Assembly (NCBI RefSeq): GCF_001053095.1
Contig: NZ_CGBP01000007.1
Location: forward strand, 1 to 64,000
Direction: 5' to 3'
Source: Yersinia similis
Lineage (GTDB): Bacteria; Pseudomonadota; Gammaproteobacteria; Enterobacterales; Enterobacteriaceae
DNA length: 64,000 bases
A model generated the notes under the pieces. The model saw nothing but the letters and a program-made list of their open reading frames with translations, was not told the DNA's origin and did no database searches. Every line of letters begins with the position of its first letter. The stretch's first letter is position 1. Made by a program: the position numbers and the translations under genes. Shown here one piece after another: positions 24,760 to 40,010 of this stretch.

Positions 24760-24880
24760 TTCTTTAGGTTCTGTCACCGTCTACGCAGGAAATTAAGTGT
24801 TTTTCAACACGCCTGCGGTCTTGGACGGAGGCTTGGATAAGGCCAAGCTCCAACCGAAAAATTTTGTTGCTCTGCCGAAG
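24760..24880 (-). promoter_or_regulatory. L10 leader (autoregulatory rplJ leader RNA)
   Basis: On the minus strand this holds the blocks of the E. coli L10-leader: GGAGCTTGGCC pairing with CCAAGCCTCC, then GACCGCAGGCGTGTTGAAAA and CCTGCGTAGACGGTGACAG. In E. coli the L10-L7/L12 complex binds here and blocks rplJ translation. The 364-bp rplA-rplJ gap is explained by this leader plus the inverted repeat at 24906-24938. Confidence 0.85.
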
Positions 24881-24905
24881 GTGATACAACTATCAACAGA
24901 TAGCA

Positions 24906-24938
24906 TGGGCGTAAGATTCTAGACAAACCTTACGCCCA
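24906..24938 (-). terminator. Inverted repeat after rplA
   Basis: TGGGCGTAAG and CTTACGCCCA make a perfect 10-bp stem with a 13-nt loop, 27 bp after the rplA stop. There is no clean U tract, so it may be a partial terminator or a processing site between rplKA and rplJL. Confidence 0.6.
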
Positions 24939-24964
24939 CGTAAAGCGATAAAAGCAATTAGTGA

Positions 24965-25669
<705 letters not shown>

Positions 25670-25672
25670 TTA

Positions 25673-26101
<429 letters not shown>

Positions 26102-26221
26102 TTACGATTTCCTCGATTTGGGTAGTATCGCCTCGTTTGAGGCTCCCCGTGTTTTGTCTCGCTTGTTATTTCCATGGATATGGTTACCACGGATGACAAA
26201 AGCAAAACATCTAAAAACAAA

Positions 26222-26251
26222 AGGCGCGAAATTATATTTTAATTTCGCGCC
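26222..26251 (-). terminator. Terminator between nusG and rplK
   Basis: AGGCGCGAAATTA...TAATTTCGCGCCT is a long near-perfect palindrome. On the minus strand it is followed by TTTTGTTTTTAG. It should end the secE-nusG transcript before rplK. Confidence 0.85.
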
Positions 26252-26291
26252 TAAGACAAGACTCAAATTTCAACCACCGCTGAAAAATGAA

Positions 26292-26837
26292 TTAGCCTTT
26301 TTCTACCTGACTGAAATCCAATTCAACCGGTGTTGCACGGCCAAAAATAGAAACGGATACTTTCAGGCGGCTCTTCTCGTAGTCCACCTCTTCAACAACA
26401 CCGTTGAAGTCTGCAAACGGACCATCGCTAACACGAACCAATTCGCCTGGTTCAAACAGTGTTTTCGGACGTGGCTTATCACCCACTTGCTGAAGACGAT
26501 TCATAATCGCATCAACTTCTTTATCACTGATTGGTGCCGGACGATCGGATGTACCACCGATAAAGCCCATTACACGTGGTACGCTACGTACTAGGTGCCA
26601 GCTGGCATCGTTCATGACCATCTGTACCAGTACATAGCCTGGGAAGAATTTGCGTTCACTTTTACGGCGTTGACCGCCACGAATCTCTACGACTTCTTCC
26701 GTTGGAACCATGACTTCGCCAAACAGCTCTTCCATGTCATGTAACTTGATATGCTCACGTAGCGACTGTGCTACACGGCCTTCAAAACCGGAAAACGCCT
26801 GAACGACGTACCAACGCTTTTTGGGTGCTTCAGACAT
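26292..26837 (-). CDS. nusG: Transcription termination/antitermination factor NusG
   Basis: NusG binds RNA polymerase, speeds elongation and links it to Rho or to the ribosome. The 181-residue protein has an N-terminal NGN domain ([28 protein letters not shown]) and a C-terminal KOW domain ([19 protein letters not shown]). It follows secE by one base in the secE-nusG operon. RfaH, its specialised paralogue, is also in this window. Confidence 0.98.
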   Translation of the reverse strand: MSEAPKKRWYVVQAFSGFEGRVAQSLREHIKLHDMEELFGEVMVPTEEVVEIRGGQRRKSERKFFPGYVLVQMVMNDASWHLVRSVPRVMGFIGGTSDRPAPISDKEVDAIMNRLQQVGDKPRPKTLFEPGELVRVSDGPFADFNGVVEEVDYEKSRLKVSVSIFGRATPVELDFSQVEKG

Positions 26838-26838
26838 C

Positions 26839-27222
26839 TTAGAACCTCAGGCCAGTAACAAATGATACCAAGCGGACCAGGATACCATCCAGTCCCCATA
26901 GAATCAGTGACATTACAGCAGTGACCGCAGCAACGATTAACGTTGTATGCAGTGTTTCCTGACGGGTAGGCCAAATCACTTTACGCACTTCCGTGCGTGC
27001 TTCACGAGCAAAGGCTACAGTGGCTTTACCTTTTGCTGTCATCAATGCAACAGCACCTGCAACAGCGATAATTACTACAACTGCCAACGCGCGCAGCGGC
27101 AAGCTATATTCACGGTAATAATAATTACCGACAATTGCTGCAACTAACAATACAGCAACGATTAGCCATTTAGCCGTTTCCAGGCCGCGTCCGCTCCCTG
27201 GAGCCTCGGTATTCGCACTCAT
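26839..27222 (-). CDS. secE: Preprotein translocase subunit SecE
   Basis: SecE is the essential clamp of the SecYEG inner-membrane channel. From ATG 27222 ([19 protein letters not shown]) the protein is 127 residues, the E. coli length; the frame can be extended by five residues but without support. Three membrane segments are visible (about 20-38, 44-62 and 93-120), the enterobacterial arrangement, with the conserved cytoplasmic hinge [16 protein letters not shown] before the last. Confidence 0.97.
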   Translation of the reverse strand: MSANTEAPGSGRGLETAKWLIVAVLLVAAIVGNYYYREYSLPLRALAVVVIIAVAGAVALMTAKGKATVAFAREARTEVRKVIWPTRQETLHTTLIVAAVTAVMSLILWGLDGILVRLVSFVTGLRF

Positions 27223-27423
27223 AAACCAACCTGTCACTATGATTCAGAACAAACAACTTTGCTTCGCATCGCAAAGCAAACCAAGCCGAAGGATGCCCTA
27301 GAGACTCTCTAATCGGCACCACTCAGCACTATTTCAGCACTATTCGCCGTATTTCCAGAGCCTATCTCACCAGTAATTACGATTAAAAACCACTGACGAG
27401 ATAGGTTCTAGTATGCAACGTAT

Positions 27424-27450
27424 AAAAAGGGCATCAAATGATGCCCTTTT
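27424..27450 (-). terminator. tuf terminator
   Basis: AAAAGGGCATCA and TGATGCCCTTTT form a perfect 12-bp arm pair, 21 bp after the tuf stop, with T residues on the minus-strand 3' side. It separates the tRNA-tuf transcript from secE-nusG. Confidence 0.93.
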
Positions 27451-27470
27451 ATCGCATGTCGCGTCAAATC

Positions 27471-28688
<1,218 letters not shown>

Positions 28689-28701
28689 TCACCACATCAA
28701 C

Positions 28702-28715
28702 CAAGCATATGCTTG
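28702..28715. other. 14-bp perfect palindrome in the tuf leader
   Basis: CAAGCATATGCTTG is fully self-complementary, with no loop, so it looks more like a site for a dimeric protein than an RNA hairpin. It lies 47 bp before the tuf start, between tRNA-Thr and tuf. Confidence 0.5.
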
Positions 28716-28763
28716 CTGAATCCATAAAACAGAAAGAAAATCAGGGGACGAGAGAATGAGAAA

Positions 28764-28839
28764 TGGTGCTGATAGGCAGATTCGAACTGCCGACCTCACC
28801 CTTACCAAGGGTGCGCTCTACCAACTGAGCTATATCAGC
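28764..28839 (-). tRNA. thrT: tRNA-Thr (GGT)
   Basis: 76 nt including encoded CCA. The cloverleaf is complete: acceptor GCTGATA/TATCAGC, T-loop GTTCGAATC, and anticodon loop with GGT inside CTTGGTAA. It is the tRNA nearest to tuf, matching thrT of E. coli. Confidence 0.97.
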
Positions 28840-28845
28840 ACATCT

Positions 28846-28920
<75 letters not shown>

Positions 28921-29069
28921 ATCTTAGAACTCGGCTACCTGACTTAATCTGCAGAAATCTGAAAGGAAGGGCTTGGCCACTTCACTCTTCATCGAGGGAC
29001 GCTACCCTCCCCTTGAGTGTTTACTGGGGATTCAACATTCTGAATTACCCTGGGACTCAAGGTTAAATA

Positions 29070-29154
<85 letters not shown>

Positions 29155-29172
29155 TAAATTTTAGTACTTGAA

Positions 29173-29248
<76 letters not shown>

Positions 29249-29262
29249 ATCAAGTGCAGCGC

Positions 29263-29291
29263 ATTCTAGGTAGAGCGGAGCTATGATGCAA
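29263..29291 (-). promoter_or_regulatory. Promoter of the tRNA-tuf operon
   Basis: Minus-strand -35 TTGCAT (29286-29291) and -10 TAGAAT (29263-29268) with a 17-bp spacer. A GC-rich discriminator follows, typical of stringently controlled tRNA promoters. It lies about 15 bp before tRNA-Thr. The rest of the gap to 29644 is A/T-rich and shows no gene. Confidence 0.8.
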
Positions 29292-29644
29292 CAAAAAAAT
29301 TGCATAACTCGCGTCTTTGCTCATAAAACAACCAATTTTCAAATCACAGAGGTATTATCAAGCATAGTTAGCTCAATTAACACTCAAACAATCAAATATT
29401 GTACCCACCTCTCATTATAATGATTCATCCTCAAAAATCTTATCCATATCTCATCACCGAACAATATTGTCCTAAACATCACTTTAATCATATGCACCAC
29501 AATGGGGAAAATTATTCTACATCAGTGCATTCCTGAATGGCTAATAAGCAGAAAAGTGTTTACCACTGCCCACTTTATAAGTTTGGCTTGTTTATTGCTT
29601 AGCAATGGATATCAGAGCAGACAGTTTCAGAGAGAAATTTTATT

Positions 29645-30196
29645 ATGAAGATAGTTTTGCTTAATGCCGCAACTTTACCCATATACCGAAGTGGGTTAGC
29701 CAGTTTACTTATTGATGCAGTCACTCATGGTGCCTCCGTGGGTTACAAGACGCATACACTTTCTCTGGAAGAATGAGGGTTATTACCACAGTCTACGCCC
29801 AGCCATAGAGAGAGAAGCATTACTCTTATATGGATAGCACGTGATGAAATTGGCGTCATCGGTACTATCCAATTAGTTCTTTGCCAAAAAGCGAATGGTT
29901 TAAATCGTGCAGAAATACAAAAATTACTTGTTCATAGCCGTAGCCGTCGCACTGGAATAGGACATAAGTTAATCATTGCTGCAGAAAACATCTCAGTGCA
30001 ATTACGTCGTGGATTAATATATCTCGATACTCGATCCGGTTCTTCCGCTGAGTCTTTTTATCGTGCACAGGGCTACCGTTATGTGGGGGAGATCCCTGAC
30101 TATGCCTGCACTCCTAATGGTAACTATCATCCAACCGCAATTTATTTCAAACGCTTGTTTACTGTGGTTCAACCACACGCAGCCATACCAAACTAA
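29645..30196 (+). pseudogene. GNAT-family acetyltransferase broken by two frameshifts
   Basis: The first frame runs MKIVLLNAATLPIYRSG to LSLEE and stops at TGA 29774-29776. The next frame (+1, from 29772) continues with GYYHSLRPAIEREALLL and stops at 29835. From 29831 the first frame resumes with WIARDEIGVIGTIQLVLCQK and runs to 30196. The C-terminal part has the acetyl-CoA loop RSRRTGIGHKLI and the late motif SAESFYRAQGYRYVGEIPDYA, both typical of GNAT N-acetyltransferases. Two compensating indels therefore explain the pattern; a functional product would need two recoding events. A sequencing error is possible but would have to occur twice. Substrate unknown. Confidence 0.82.
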
Positions 30197-30302
30197 TGAA
30201 CCATAGTGTAAAAAATAGAAATACTTGAACCTGCCATAAGTCCTCTTAATTGATTGGAATAGCAACACGCGTCAAAGAAATCACTCACTAAGCGCAAAAA
30301 TG

Positions 30303-30341
30303 TCTACACCAAAAACCAAGCTGCCTATAATATGCAGCTTG
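30303..30341 (+). promoter_or_regulatory. Palindrome containing a likely coaA -10 box
   Basis: CAAGCTGC (30317-30324) and GCAGCTTG (30334-30341) form a perfect 8-bp inverted repeat. The loop contains TATAAT (30326-30331); TCTACA at 30303-30308 lies 17 bp upstream and could serve as -35. Transcripts would start about 68 bp before coaA. Since TTTCTT follows, the hairpin could instead end transcription from the acetyltransferase remnant. The two readings are not exclusive. Confidence 0.5.
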
Positions 30342-30405
30342 TTTCTTATCTGGAGTTGGCGTCCAGCGCCTTTCCCAACCTGCGTTAACAGGCAGAATTT
30401 GGCTT

Positions 30406-31356
30406 ATGACAAAAAGAGAACAATCTTTAGCGACGCCTTATCTACAGTTCGATCGTACCCAGTGGGCGGCATTACGCGATTCAGTGCCATTGACACTGAC
30501 AGAAGAAGAAATCGTTAAACTCAAAGGGATTAACGAAGACCTTTCATTAGATGAAGTAGCACAGATTTATCTTCCGCTTTCGCGCCTACTTAATTTTTAT
30601 ATTAGCTCTAATTTGCGTCGTCAGGCTGTTCTTGAGCAATTCCTTGGTACTGATGGGCAACGTATTCCTTATGTCATCGGCATTGCTGGCAGTGTAGCTG
30701 TCGGTAAAAGTACTACCGCCCGTTTATTGCAAGCTTTGCTTAGCCGTTGGCCGGAACATCGTAGCGTAGAGCTCATTACAACCGATGGTTTCCTTCATCC
30801 TAATAAGGTGCTCAACGAACGTGGGCTAATGAAGAAAAAAGGATTCCCGGAATCCTATGATATGCATAATCTGGTGAAATTTGTCTCTGAGGTTAAATCA
30901 GGAGCGGATTATGTTACAGCACCCGTTTATTCTCATTTAATATATGATGTTGTCCCTGATGGTAATAAGGTAATAAAACAACCTGACATCCTAATATTAG
31001 AAGGCTTAAATGTGCTACAGAGTGGGATGGATTACCCACATGACCCCCATCACGTATTTGTATCAGACTTTGTAGATTTCTCTATATATGTGGATGCACC
31101 TGAGGATTTACTTCAGAGTTGGTATATTAATAGATTTCTTAAGTTTCGTCAGGGTGCATTCTCAAATCCAAACTCTTACTTTCATAATTATGCAAAACTA
31201 CCAGAGACTGAAGCTATCAAGATCGCCACTCAGTTATGGAATGAGATTAATGGATTGAATTTAAAGCAAAATATTTTGCCAACTCGTGAAAGAGCAAGTT
31301 TAATAATGACGAAAAGTGCCAATCATGCAGTCGAAAGTGTACGCTTAAGAAAATAA
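30406..31356 (+). CDS. coaA: Pantothenate kinase CoaA (type I)
   Basis: CoaA phosphorylates pantothenate, the first and rate-setting step of coenzyme A synthesis, and is feedback-inhibited by CoA. The 316-residue protein has the E. coli length. The P-loop GSVAVGKST is at residues 95-103, followed by [18 protein letters not shown] and ILEGLNVLQ. It faces birA convergently, separated by a shared terminator. Confidence 0.97.
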   Translation: MTKREQSLATPYLQFDRTQWAALRDSVPLTLTEEEIVKLKGINEDLSLDEVAQIYLPLSRLLNFYISSNLRRQAVLEQFLGTDGQRIPYVIGIAGSVAVGKSTTARLLQALLSRWPEHRSVELITTDGFLHPNKVLNERGLMKKKGFPESYDMHNLVKFVSEVKSGADYVTAPVYSHLIYDVVPDGNKVIKQPDILILEGLNVLQSGMDYPHDPHHVFVSDFVDFSIYVDAPEDLLQSWYINRFLKFRQGAFSNPNSYFHNYAKLPETEAIKIATQLWNEINGLNLKQNILPTRERASLIMTKSANHAVESVRLRK

Positions 31357-31362
31357 TCATAT

Positions 31363-31384
31363 ATGGGAGATAGTTATCTCCCAT
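31363..31384. terminator. Bidirectional terminator between coaA and birA
   Basis: ATGGGAGATA (31363-31372) and TATCTCCCAT (31375-31384) form a near loop-free 10-bp palindrome, six bases after the coaA stop and seven before the birA stop, flanked by A/T-rich sequence. Placement between convergent genes supports a shared terminator. Confidence 0.75.
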
Positions 31385-31391
31385 TAATTAA

Positions 31392-32351
31392 TCAGACACC
31401 TCGAAGGGATATCTCGCCGCCAATATAAGGTTTTACATTACCATCTTGTTCTAGTAATAATGCGCCTTGTTGATCGATTCCACGTGCAATACCAAAGACC
31501 TCTTGATTACCAATAATTAATTTCACAGGCCTATTAAGGTAATTATCCATTTTCTGCCAACGAGAAAGGAATGCCGATAAGCCCTCATTCTCGAATTTAA
31601 CTACCGCAAGTCGTAATTCAGATAAGATCTCAGCAGTGAGTTTATTACGATCGATAGTAACACCAGCATCCTGCAAATTTATCCAATCTTGATTAATAAC
31701 ATTTTTTTCTGAACCACGCATTGTCAGATTAATACCTGCACCAATAACTAATTGTGCTGCATCACCCGTTTTCCCCGTAAGTTCTACTAATATTCCGGCC
31801 AGCTTTTTATCATTTAAATACAGATCATTAGGCCACTTAACACGAACCTTCTCCGCACCTAAATTCTGCAGTACCTCTGCCATAACAATCCCAACAACCA
31901 AGCTTAATCCCATTGCAGCCGCAGGGCCTTGTTCCAGCCGCCAGTACATTGATAAATAAAGATTAGCTCCAAAAGGAGAAACCCATTGACGCCCACGCCG
32001 GCCTCGCCCTGCTTGCTGATATTCCGCAACACACGCATCACCTGATTTCAATTCAGTAATACGATCCAATAAATATTGATTAGTAGAATCGACTACGGGT
32101 AATACTGTTACGTGGCCCGTAGGTAAATAACTTAATATTTTTTGTTCATCAAGTAACTGGATAGAAGTAGGTAAGCTGTAGCCTTTACCTGGGACAGTAA
32201 AGACATCTAAGCCCCAATCTCTAATAGTTTGCATGTGTTTATTAATAGCTGCGCGACTCATGCCCAACGTTTCACCCAACTGCTCGCCTGAGTGAAAAGT
32301 ACCATCAGATAATATACTTACTAACCGTAAGGGGACCCTAATATCTTTCAC
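31392..32351 (-). CDS. birA: Biotin-protein ligase / biotin operon repressor BirA
   Basis: BirA makes biotinyl-5'-AMP, transfers biotin to acetyl-CoA carboxylase BCCP and represses the bio operon. The 319-residue protein has an N-terminal winged helix-turn-helix ([19 protein letters not shown], about residues 22-40), the ligase loop GRGRRG at 115-120, and VKWPNDLYL. The ATG overlaps the murB stop by four bases, so murB-birA is a coupled operon, as in E. coli. Confidence 0.97.
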   Translation of the reverse strand: MKDIRVPLRLVSILSDGTFHSGEQLGETLGMSRAAINKHMQTIRDWGLDVFTVPGKGYSLPTSIQLLDEQKILSYLPTGHVTVLPVVDSTNQYLLDRITELKSGDACVAEYQQAGRGRRGRQWVSPFGANLYLSMYWRLEQGPAAAMGLSLVVGIVMAEVLQNLGAEKVRVKWPNDLYLNDKKLAGILVELTGKTGDAAQLVIGAGINLTMRGSEKNVINQDWINLQDAGVTIDRNKLTAEILSELRLAVVKFENEGLSAFLSRWQKMDNYLNRPVKLIIGNQEVFGIARGIDQQGALLLEQDGNVKPYIGGEISLRGV

Positions 32352-33385
32352 GATAAATGCTCCACAGCATTAACTTCACCATTATCAGCAATAAAGCGTA
32401 CCTCTGGTTCCAACCAGATTGAAAATCTCTGTGCGACCTGCTGACGGATATAACGCGCAAGATGTATTACATCTTGGCCAGTCGCTTCTGATTGGTTAAT
32501 CAGCACCAGAGCTTGTTGCTGATGTACTGCGGCACCACCGATTTGATATCCCTTAAGTGCGCATTGATCGATCAACCAACCTGCAGCCAGTTTTATTGAT
32601 CCATCTGGTTGTAAATAATGAGGAGCATTGGGGTAACATTGTACGATCTCCTCAGCGATTGCCGCGCTCACGACAGGATTTTTGAAGAAACTCCCGGCAT
32701 TACCCGTGACCATTGGGTCTGGAAGTTTACTCCGCCGCATTGTACAGACAGAGTTAAAAATATCTGTGGCAGTGACCGTTAATGGGTCCATACGTATTAA
32801 GTCGCCATAACCCAGCGTTGGGGTCCATGATTTCATCAACTTAATACCGACAGATACAATAGCAAATCCATTCCCGTAGCGATGTTTAAAAATGCTGTCA
32901 CGGTAACCAAACTGGCACTCCTCAGCGGAGATACGCTGAATAGTACCTTTATCCATATCAAGTAAATCAACATATTCACATACTTGTTTTAATTCAACTC
33001 CATAGGCACCTATATTTTGGATCGGCGCAGAGCCGACACAGCCTGGAATTAACGCTAAATTTTCCAACCCCGGCATATTATTCTGCAGTGAATAACATAC
33101 CAGTTGATGCCAATTCTCCCCAGCACCGACATGTAAATGCCAAGCAGCACTGTCTTCAGTAGAAGTAATCTCCATAATTCGGTTGAGCAGTACTGTCCCA
33201 GAGAAATTTTTGATAAATAACACATTGCTGCCTTCACCTAGTAATAGTACCGGCTGTCGCTTAGCTTTTGACTCATGCCAAGCAGCAATTAATGCTTCTA
33301 CTGAGCCGGCACTAATGACATTGCTTGCATAAGCAGGTAGCGCAAAGGTATTAAGGTGTTTTAGAGAGGAACGCTGATTCGACAT
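32348..33385 (-). CDS. murB: UDP-N-acetylenolpyruvoylglucosamine reductase MurB
   Basis: MurB is the flavoenzyme that reduces UDP-GlcNAc-enolpyruvate to UDP-MurNAc in peptidoglycan synthesis. The 345-residue protein shows the FAD motifs [11 protein letters not shown] and [20 protein letters not shown] and the active-site segment [12 protein letters not shown] (catalytic serine and neighbouring residues). C-terminal [19 protein letters not shown] is also conserved. First gene of murB-birA, downstream of the 5S rRNA on the same strand. Confidence 0.97.
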   Translation of the reverse strand: MSNQRSSLKHLNTFALPAYASNVISAGSVEALIAAWHESKAKRQPVLLLGEGSNVLFIKNFSGTVLLNRIMEITSTEDSAAWHLHVGAGENWHQLVCYSLQNNMPGLENLALIPGCVGSAPIQNIGAYGVELKQVCEYVDLLDMDKGTIQRISAEECQFGYRDSIFKHRYGNGFAIVSVGIKLMKSWTPTLGYGDLIRMDPLTVTATDIFNSVCTMRRSKLPDPMVTGNAGSFFKNPVVSAAIAEEIVQCYPNAPHYLQPDGSIKLAAGWLIDQCALKGYQIGGAAVHQQQALVLINQSEATGQDVIHLARYIRQQVAQRFSIWLEPEVRFIADNGEVNAVEHLS

Positions 33386-33797
33386 TACATTGGATGCTCA
33401 TTCTAACTAACTCTGACGCTAGTCTAACCGATCGTAATGGGCTGTTTGTATTTTTTATTTCAAGTAAATAATGAAAAAATAGTGTTCGAGCTACTAGCGA
33501 TATCATCACCAGAAAAACCTCATAGGATAGGGCTAAGAAGTCTCGATACTACCGGAATGTTAGTTAAAGAGCGGGAGAACACTTAGTAAAGCCGCTTTAA
33601 TCTGATCGTCACGGTGAGGGTGGGGACCAATACAAAGAAAATTGGCCCTAGAACTCTAGAAGGACTTGATATCGGGCAGATTTTTCCTGTAGGTGCCATA
33701 TTTCACGCCAATAGACCTTGTCAGCCTATCGCTCATAAACCCGGAATTCATCTACCACCCAAAACGCAATTTCTCTGGTTTCGCTGTTTCGCACACA
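33386..33797. other. Intergenic region between 5S terminator and murB
   Basis: About 410 bp with no supportable gene on either strand. Open frames here are short and lack ribosome-binding sites. The murB promoter must lie here or in the rRNA operon, but I could not place it. A TTAGAC/TAGAAT pair at about 33400-33427 would start only about eight bases before the ATG, so I do not call it. Confidence 0.5.
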
Positions 33798-33827
33798 GCA
33801 AAAACCCCACGCTTTTGGCATGGGGTC
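33798..33827 (-). terminator. rRNA operon terminator
   Basis: On the minus strand, ACCCCATGCC and its complementary arm flank the loop AAAAGC, followed by GGTTTTTGCTG. The stem-loop and T run are 14 bp or so after the 5S 3' end and resemble E. coli rrn T1 terminators. Confidence 0.9.
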
Positions 33828-33840
33828 TTGGCTTTATTTG

Positions 33841-33960
33841 ATGCCTGGCAGTGTCCTACTCTCGCATGGGGAGACCCCACACTACCATCGGCGCTACGGC
33901 GTTTCACTTCTGAGTTCGGCATGGGATCAGGTGGGACCACCGCGCTATGGCCGCCAGGCA
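33841..33960 (-). rRNA. rrf: 5S ribosomal RNA
   Basis: 120 nt. The mature 5' end TGCCTGGCGGCC and 3' end CTGCCAGGCAT pair as in enterobacterial 5S; the middle contains CCATGCCGAACTCAGAAGTG. Last gene of the rRNA operon. Confidence 0.97.
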
Positions 33961-34068
33961 AATTCTGGTTCAGTCAACCCGCGTACAAGTAACTCTTGTC
34001 ACGCCAGTCAACACAATCTCGGAACATCGCTGAAAATCTCTCTCAATTCAAAACACCTTTGGTGTTGT

Positions 34069-36975
<2,907 letters not shown>

Positions 36976-37122
36976 TCACAACCCAAAGGTGTCTTGTCAT
37001 TGCTGACAGTACATCTTGTGTTGCGATTATTTGAGAGACTCTATTACAGGTTACTCTTTACCCCAATATCTCTACGGAGGGGTAAATTTCAGCTGTAATG
37101 TTTCAATTTTCAGCTTGTTCCA

Positions 37123-37138
37123 GATTGTTAAAGAGCAA
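37123..37138 (-). promoter_or_regulatory. BoxA antitermination site in the 16S-23S spacer
   Basis: Minus-strand TTGCTCTTTAACAATC matches the rRNA BoxA element bound by NusB-S10 (NusE), here between tRNA-Glu and 23S. It keeps rRNA transcription resistant to Rho. Confidence 0.85.
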
Positions 37139-37226
37139 TATCGTAAACATGACTTGGTAAAGTCATCTTTACGTTATTTTCAGTTCATAAAGAACCGGTG
37201 ATAATGTCTTTCACTCATTATCGGAT

Positions 37227-37302
37227 TGGCGTCCCCAAGGGGATTCGAACCCCTGTTACAGCCGTGAAAGGGCAGTGTCCTAGGCCTCTAGACGATGGGG
37301 AC
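37227..37302 (-). tRNA. gltT: tRNA-Glu (TTC) in the rRNA spacer
   Basis: 76 nt with encoded CCA, acceptor GTCCCCA/TGGGGAC, anticodon TTC in CTTTCAC, T-loop GTTCGAATC. A single spacer tRNA-Glu marks the E. coli rrnB/C/E/G class rather than the Ile-Ala class. The symbol follows E. coli rrnB. Confidence 0.96.
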
Positions 37303-37438
37303 ACGAAAATGCCGATCAAACCGAAATTTAACCGTTTCGCGTCAGCATGAGTCGAAACTCATAACATCAACAGGTGCTCTTGCTCGTTTACATTCATCAG
37401 ACAATCTGTGTGGGCACTGCGCAATGCGTATCGTTAGG

Positions 37439-38981
<1,543 letters not shown>

Positions 38982-39176
38982 AAGATTTGTTTGATTTGCT
39001 GACTTTTACTTGCGTAAAAGCAGCGATGCTCAAAGATTACTTTCTGCAAATAGTCATTCTGACCGAAGTCAAAATGTTTACTGCTTTGGTCACTCTTCAA
39101 GACTTGATATTATTTCTGCCTGCCGAAACAGGCGTCGATATCGTCTTGCGAGTGCCCACACAGATTGTCTGATAAA

Positions 39177-39189
39177 TTGTTAAAGAGCG
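39177..39189 (-). promoter_or_regulatory. BoxA in the rRNA leader
   Basis: Minus-strand GCTCTTTAACAAT, the leader BoxA, located between P2 and the 16S gene, with the usual TTATCAGACAATCTGTGTGG after it. Confidence 0.88.
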
Positions 39190-39239
39190 TTCGTTACCCG
39201 TTTGCCTTTCGGCGAATCTTACGGTAACGCGGGAGGCAG

Positions 39240-39445
39240 ATAATACGCTTTCCCGCTGAAGAGTCAAGGTTTTCTTTTCTTTCTTTCGAAGTTCAAGTTT
39301 GCTTTTCTCTTCCTGACCCGGCGAAGTATGTTTCGTTGTTCCCGGTCAGTGGAGGCGCATTATAGGGAGTTCCTGACAGCCTGCAACCCCTAATTTCAAA
39401 AAACTTTTCAACCGTGTTTTTTTTCAACAATTTGCTGTGATAACC
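39240..39445 (-). promoter_or_regulatory. rRNA operon promoters P1 and P2 with UP element
   Basis: P1: -35 TTGCAG (39381-39386), -10 TATAAT (39359-39364), 16-bp spacer, GC-rich discriminator after the -10. P2: -35 TTGACT (39262-39267), -10 TATTAT (39240-39245), 16-bp spacer. Above P1 a run of A/T tracts (GAAAAGTTTTTTGAAATT on the minus strand, about 39395-39412) fits an UP element. This accounts for the gap between 16S and hemG. Strongly growth-rate and ppGpp controlled in relatives. Confidence 0.92.
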
Positions 39446-39455
39446 AGCATGATAG

Positions 39456-39989
39456 CTACTTTTTATACTGCAGTGCCAAAAAATCCTGAGCAAAACGGCT
39501 TACCTGCTGCCAATCCGTATACTCAACCTCTTTACTGGTATCGGTTTCTCCCCCAGTCATGCGCATAATAAGTTGAATCATTATCCGATCTATCCAACTG
39601 TAGCGTGGATAACGCAGGGCACCGGCGAATACCGAGCACAACGTTGGCTGCCAGGGAGTGCTCAATAAAAACTTACGTACATATGTATTGGTTTGTGGCG
39701 AACGTTTTTCTGGCTTACGTGCCGTTAAGTTCACAGCAAAGAATGCACTTGGCATCTGGTTCAATTGCGCGACGTGTTTATTGACGAACTTATTCAACAC
39801 CGAGCTGAAATGCCCATAACGTACAGAAGCCCCGATGATAACTTGCTGATACTGGCTCAGTTCGATTTGACCAGCTTGAGATAGGTCTTGTATTTCACAA
39901 GTGGCCTCCTCTGTTAATTGCTTAGCTATATAAGAAGCTATAGTTTTCGTTTGGCCGTCTCGGCTGGAGTAAAGTATTAGTATTTTCAT
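39456..39989 (-). CDS. hemG: Menaquinone-dependent protoporphyrinogen IX dehydrogenase HemG
   Basis: HemG oxidises protoporphyrinogen IX to protoporphyrin IX in haem synthesis, using menaquinone or ubiquinone. The 177-residue flavodoxin-fold protein starts MKILILYSSRDGQTKTIASYI (FMN-binding loop) and has IIGASVRYGHFSS and FFAVNLTARKP, the long-chain flavodoxin insertion typical of HemG. trkH lies 21 bp upstream on the same strand and the rRNA P1 promoter 70 bp downstream. In E. coli the same hemG neighbour belongs to rrnA. Confidence 0.95.
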   Translation of the reverse strand: MKILILYSSRDGQTKTIASYIAKQLTEEATCEIQDLSQAGQIELSQYQQVIIGASVRYGHFSSVLNKFVNKHVAQLNQMPSAFFAVNLTARKPEKRSPQTNTYVRKFLLSTPWQPTLCSVFAGALRYPRYSWIDRIMIQLIMRMTGGETDTSKEVEYTDWQQVSRFAQDFLALQYKK

Positions 39990-40010
39990 AGTAATGTTCC
40001 TTATGCAGAA

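Noticed and set aside
29605..29664. A 19-codon open frame overlapping the GNAT start, as a leader peptide
   Set aside because: No ribosome-binding site and no attenuator-like structure after it.
29774..29776. TGA as selenocysteine or programmed frameshift in the GNAT gene
   Set aside because: The next segment is conserved only in another frame, and no slippery site or selenocysteine element is visible; two indels explain it better.
33401..33427. murB promoter (TTAGAC / TAGAAT)
   Set aside because: Transcription would start about eight bases before the ATG, leaving no room for a ribosome-binding site.
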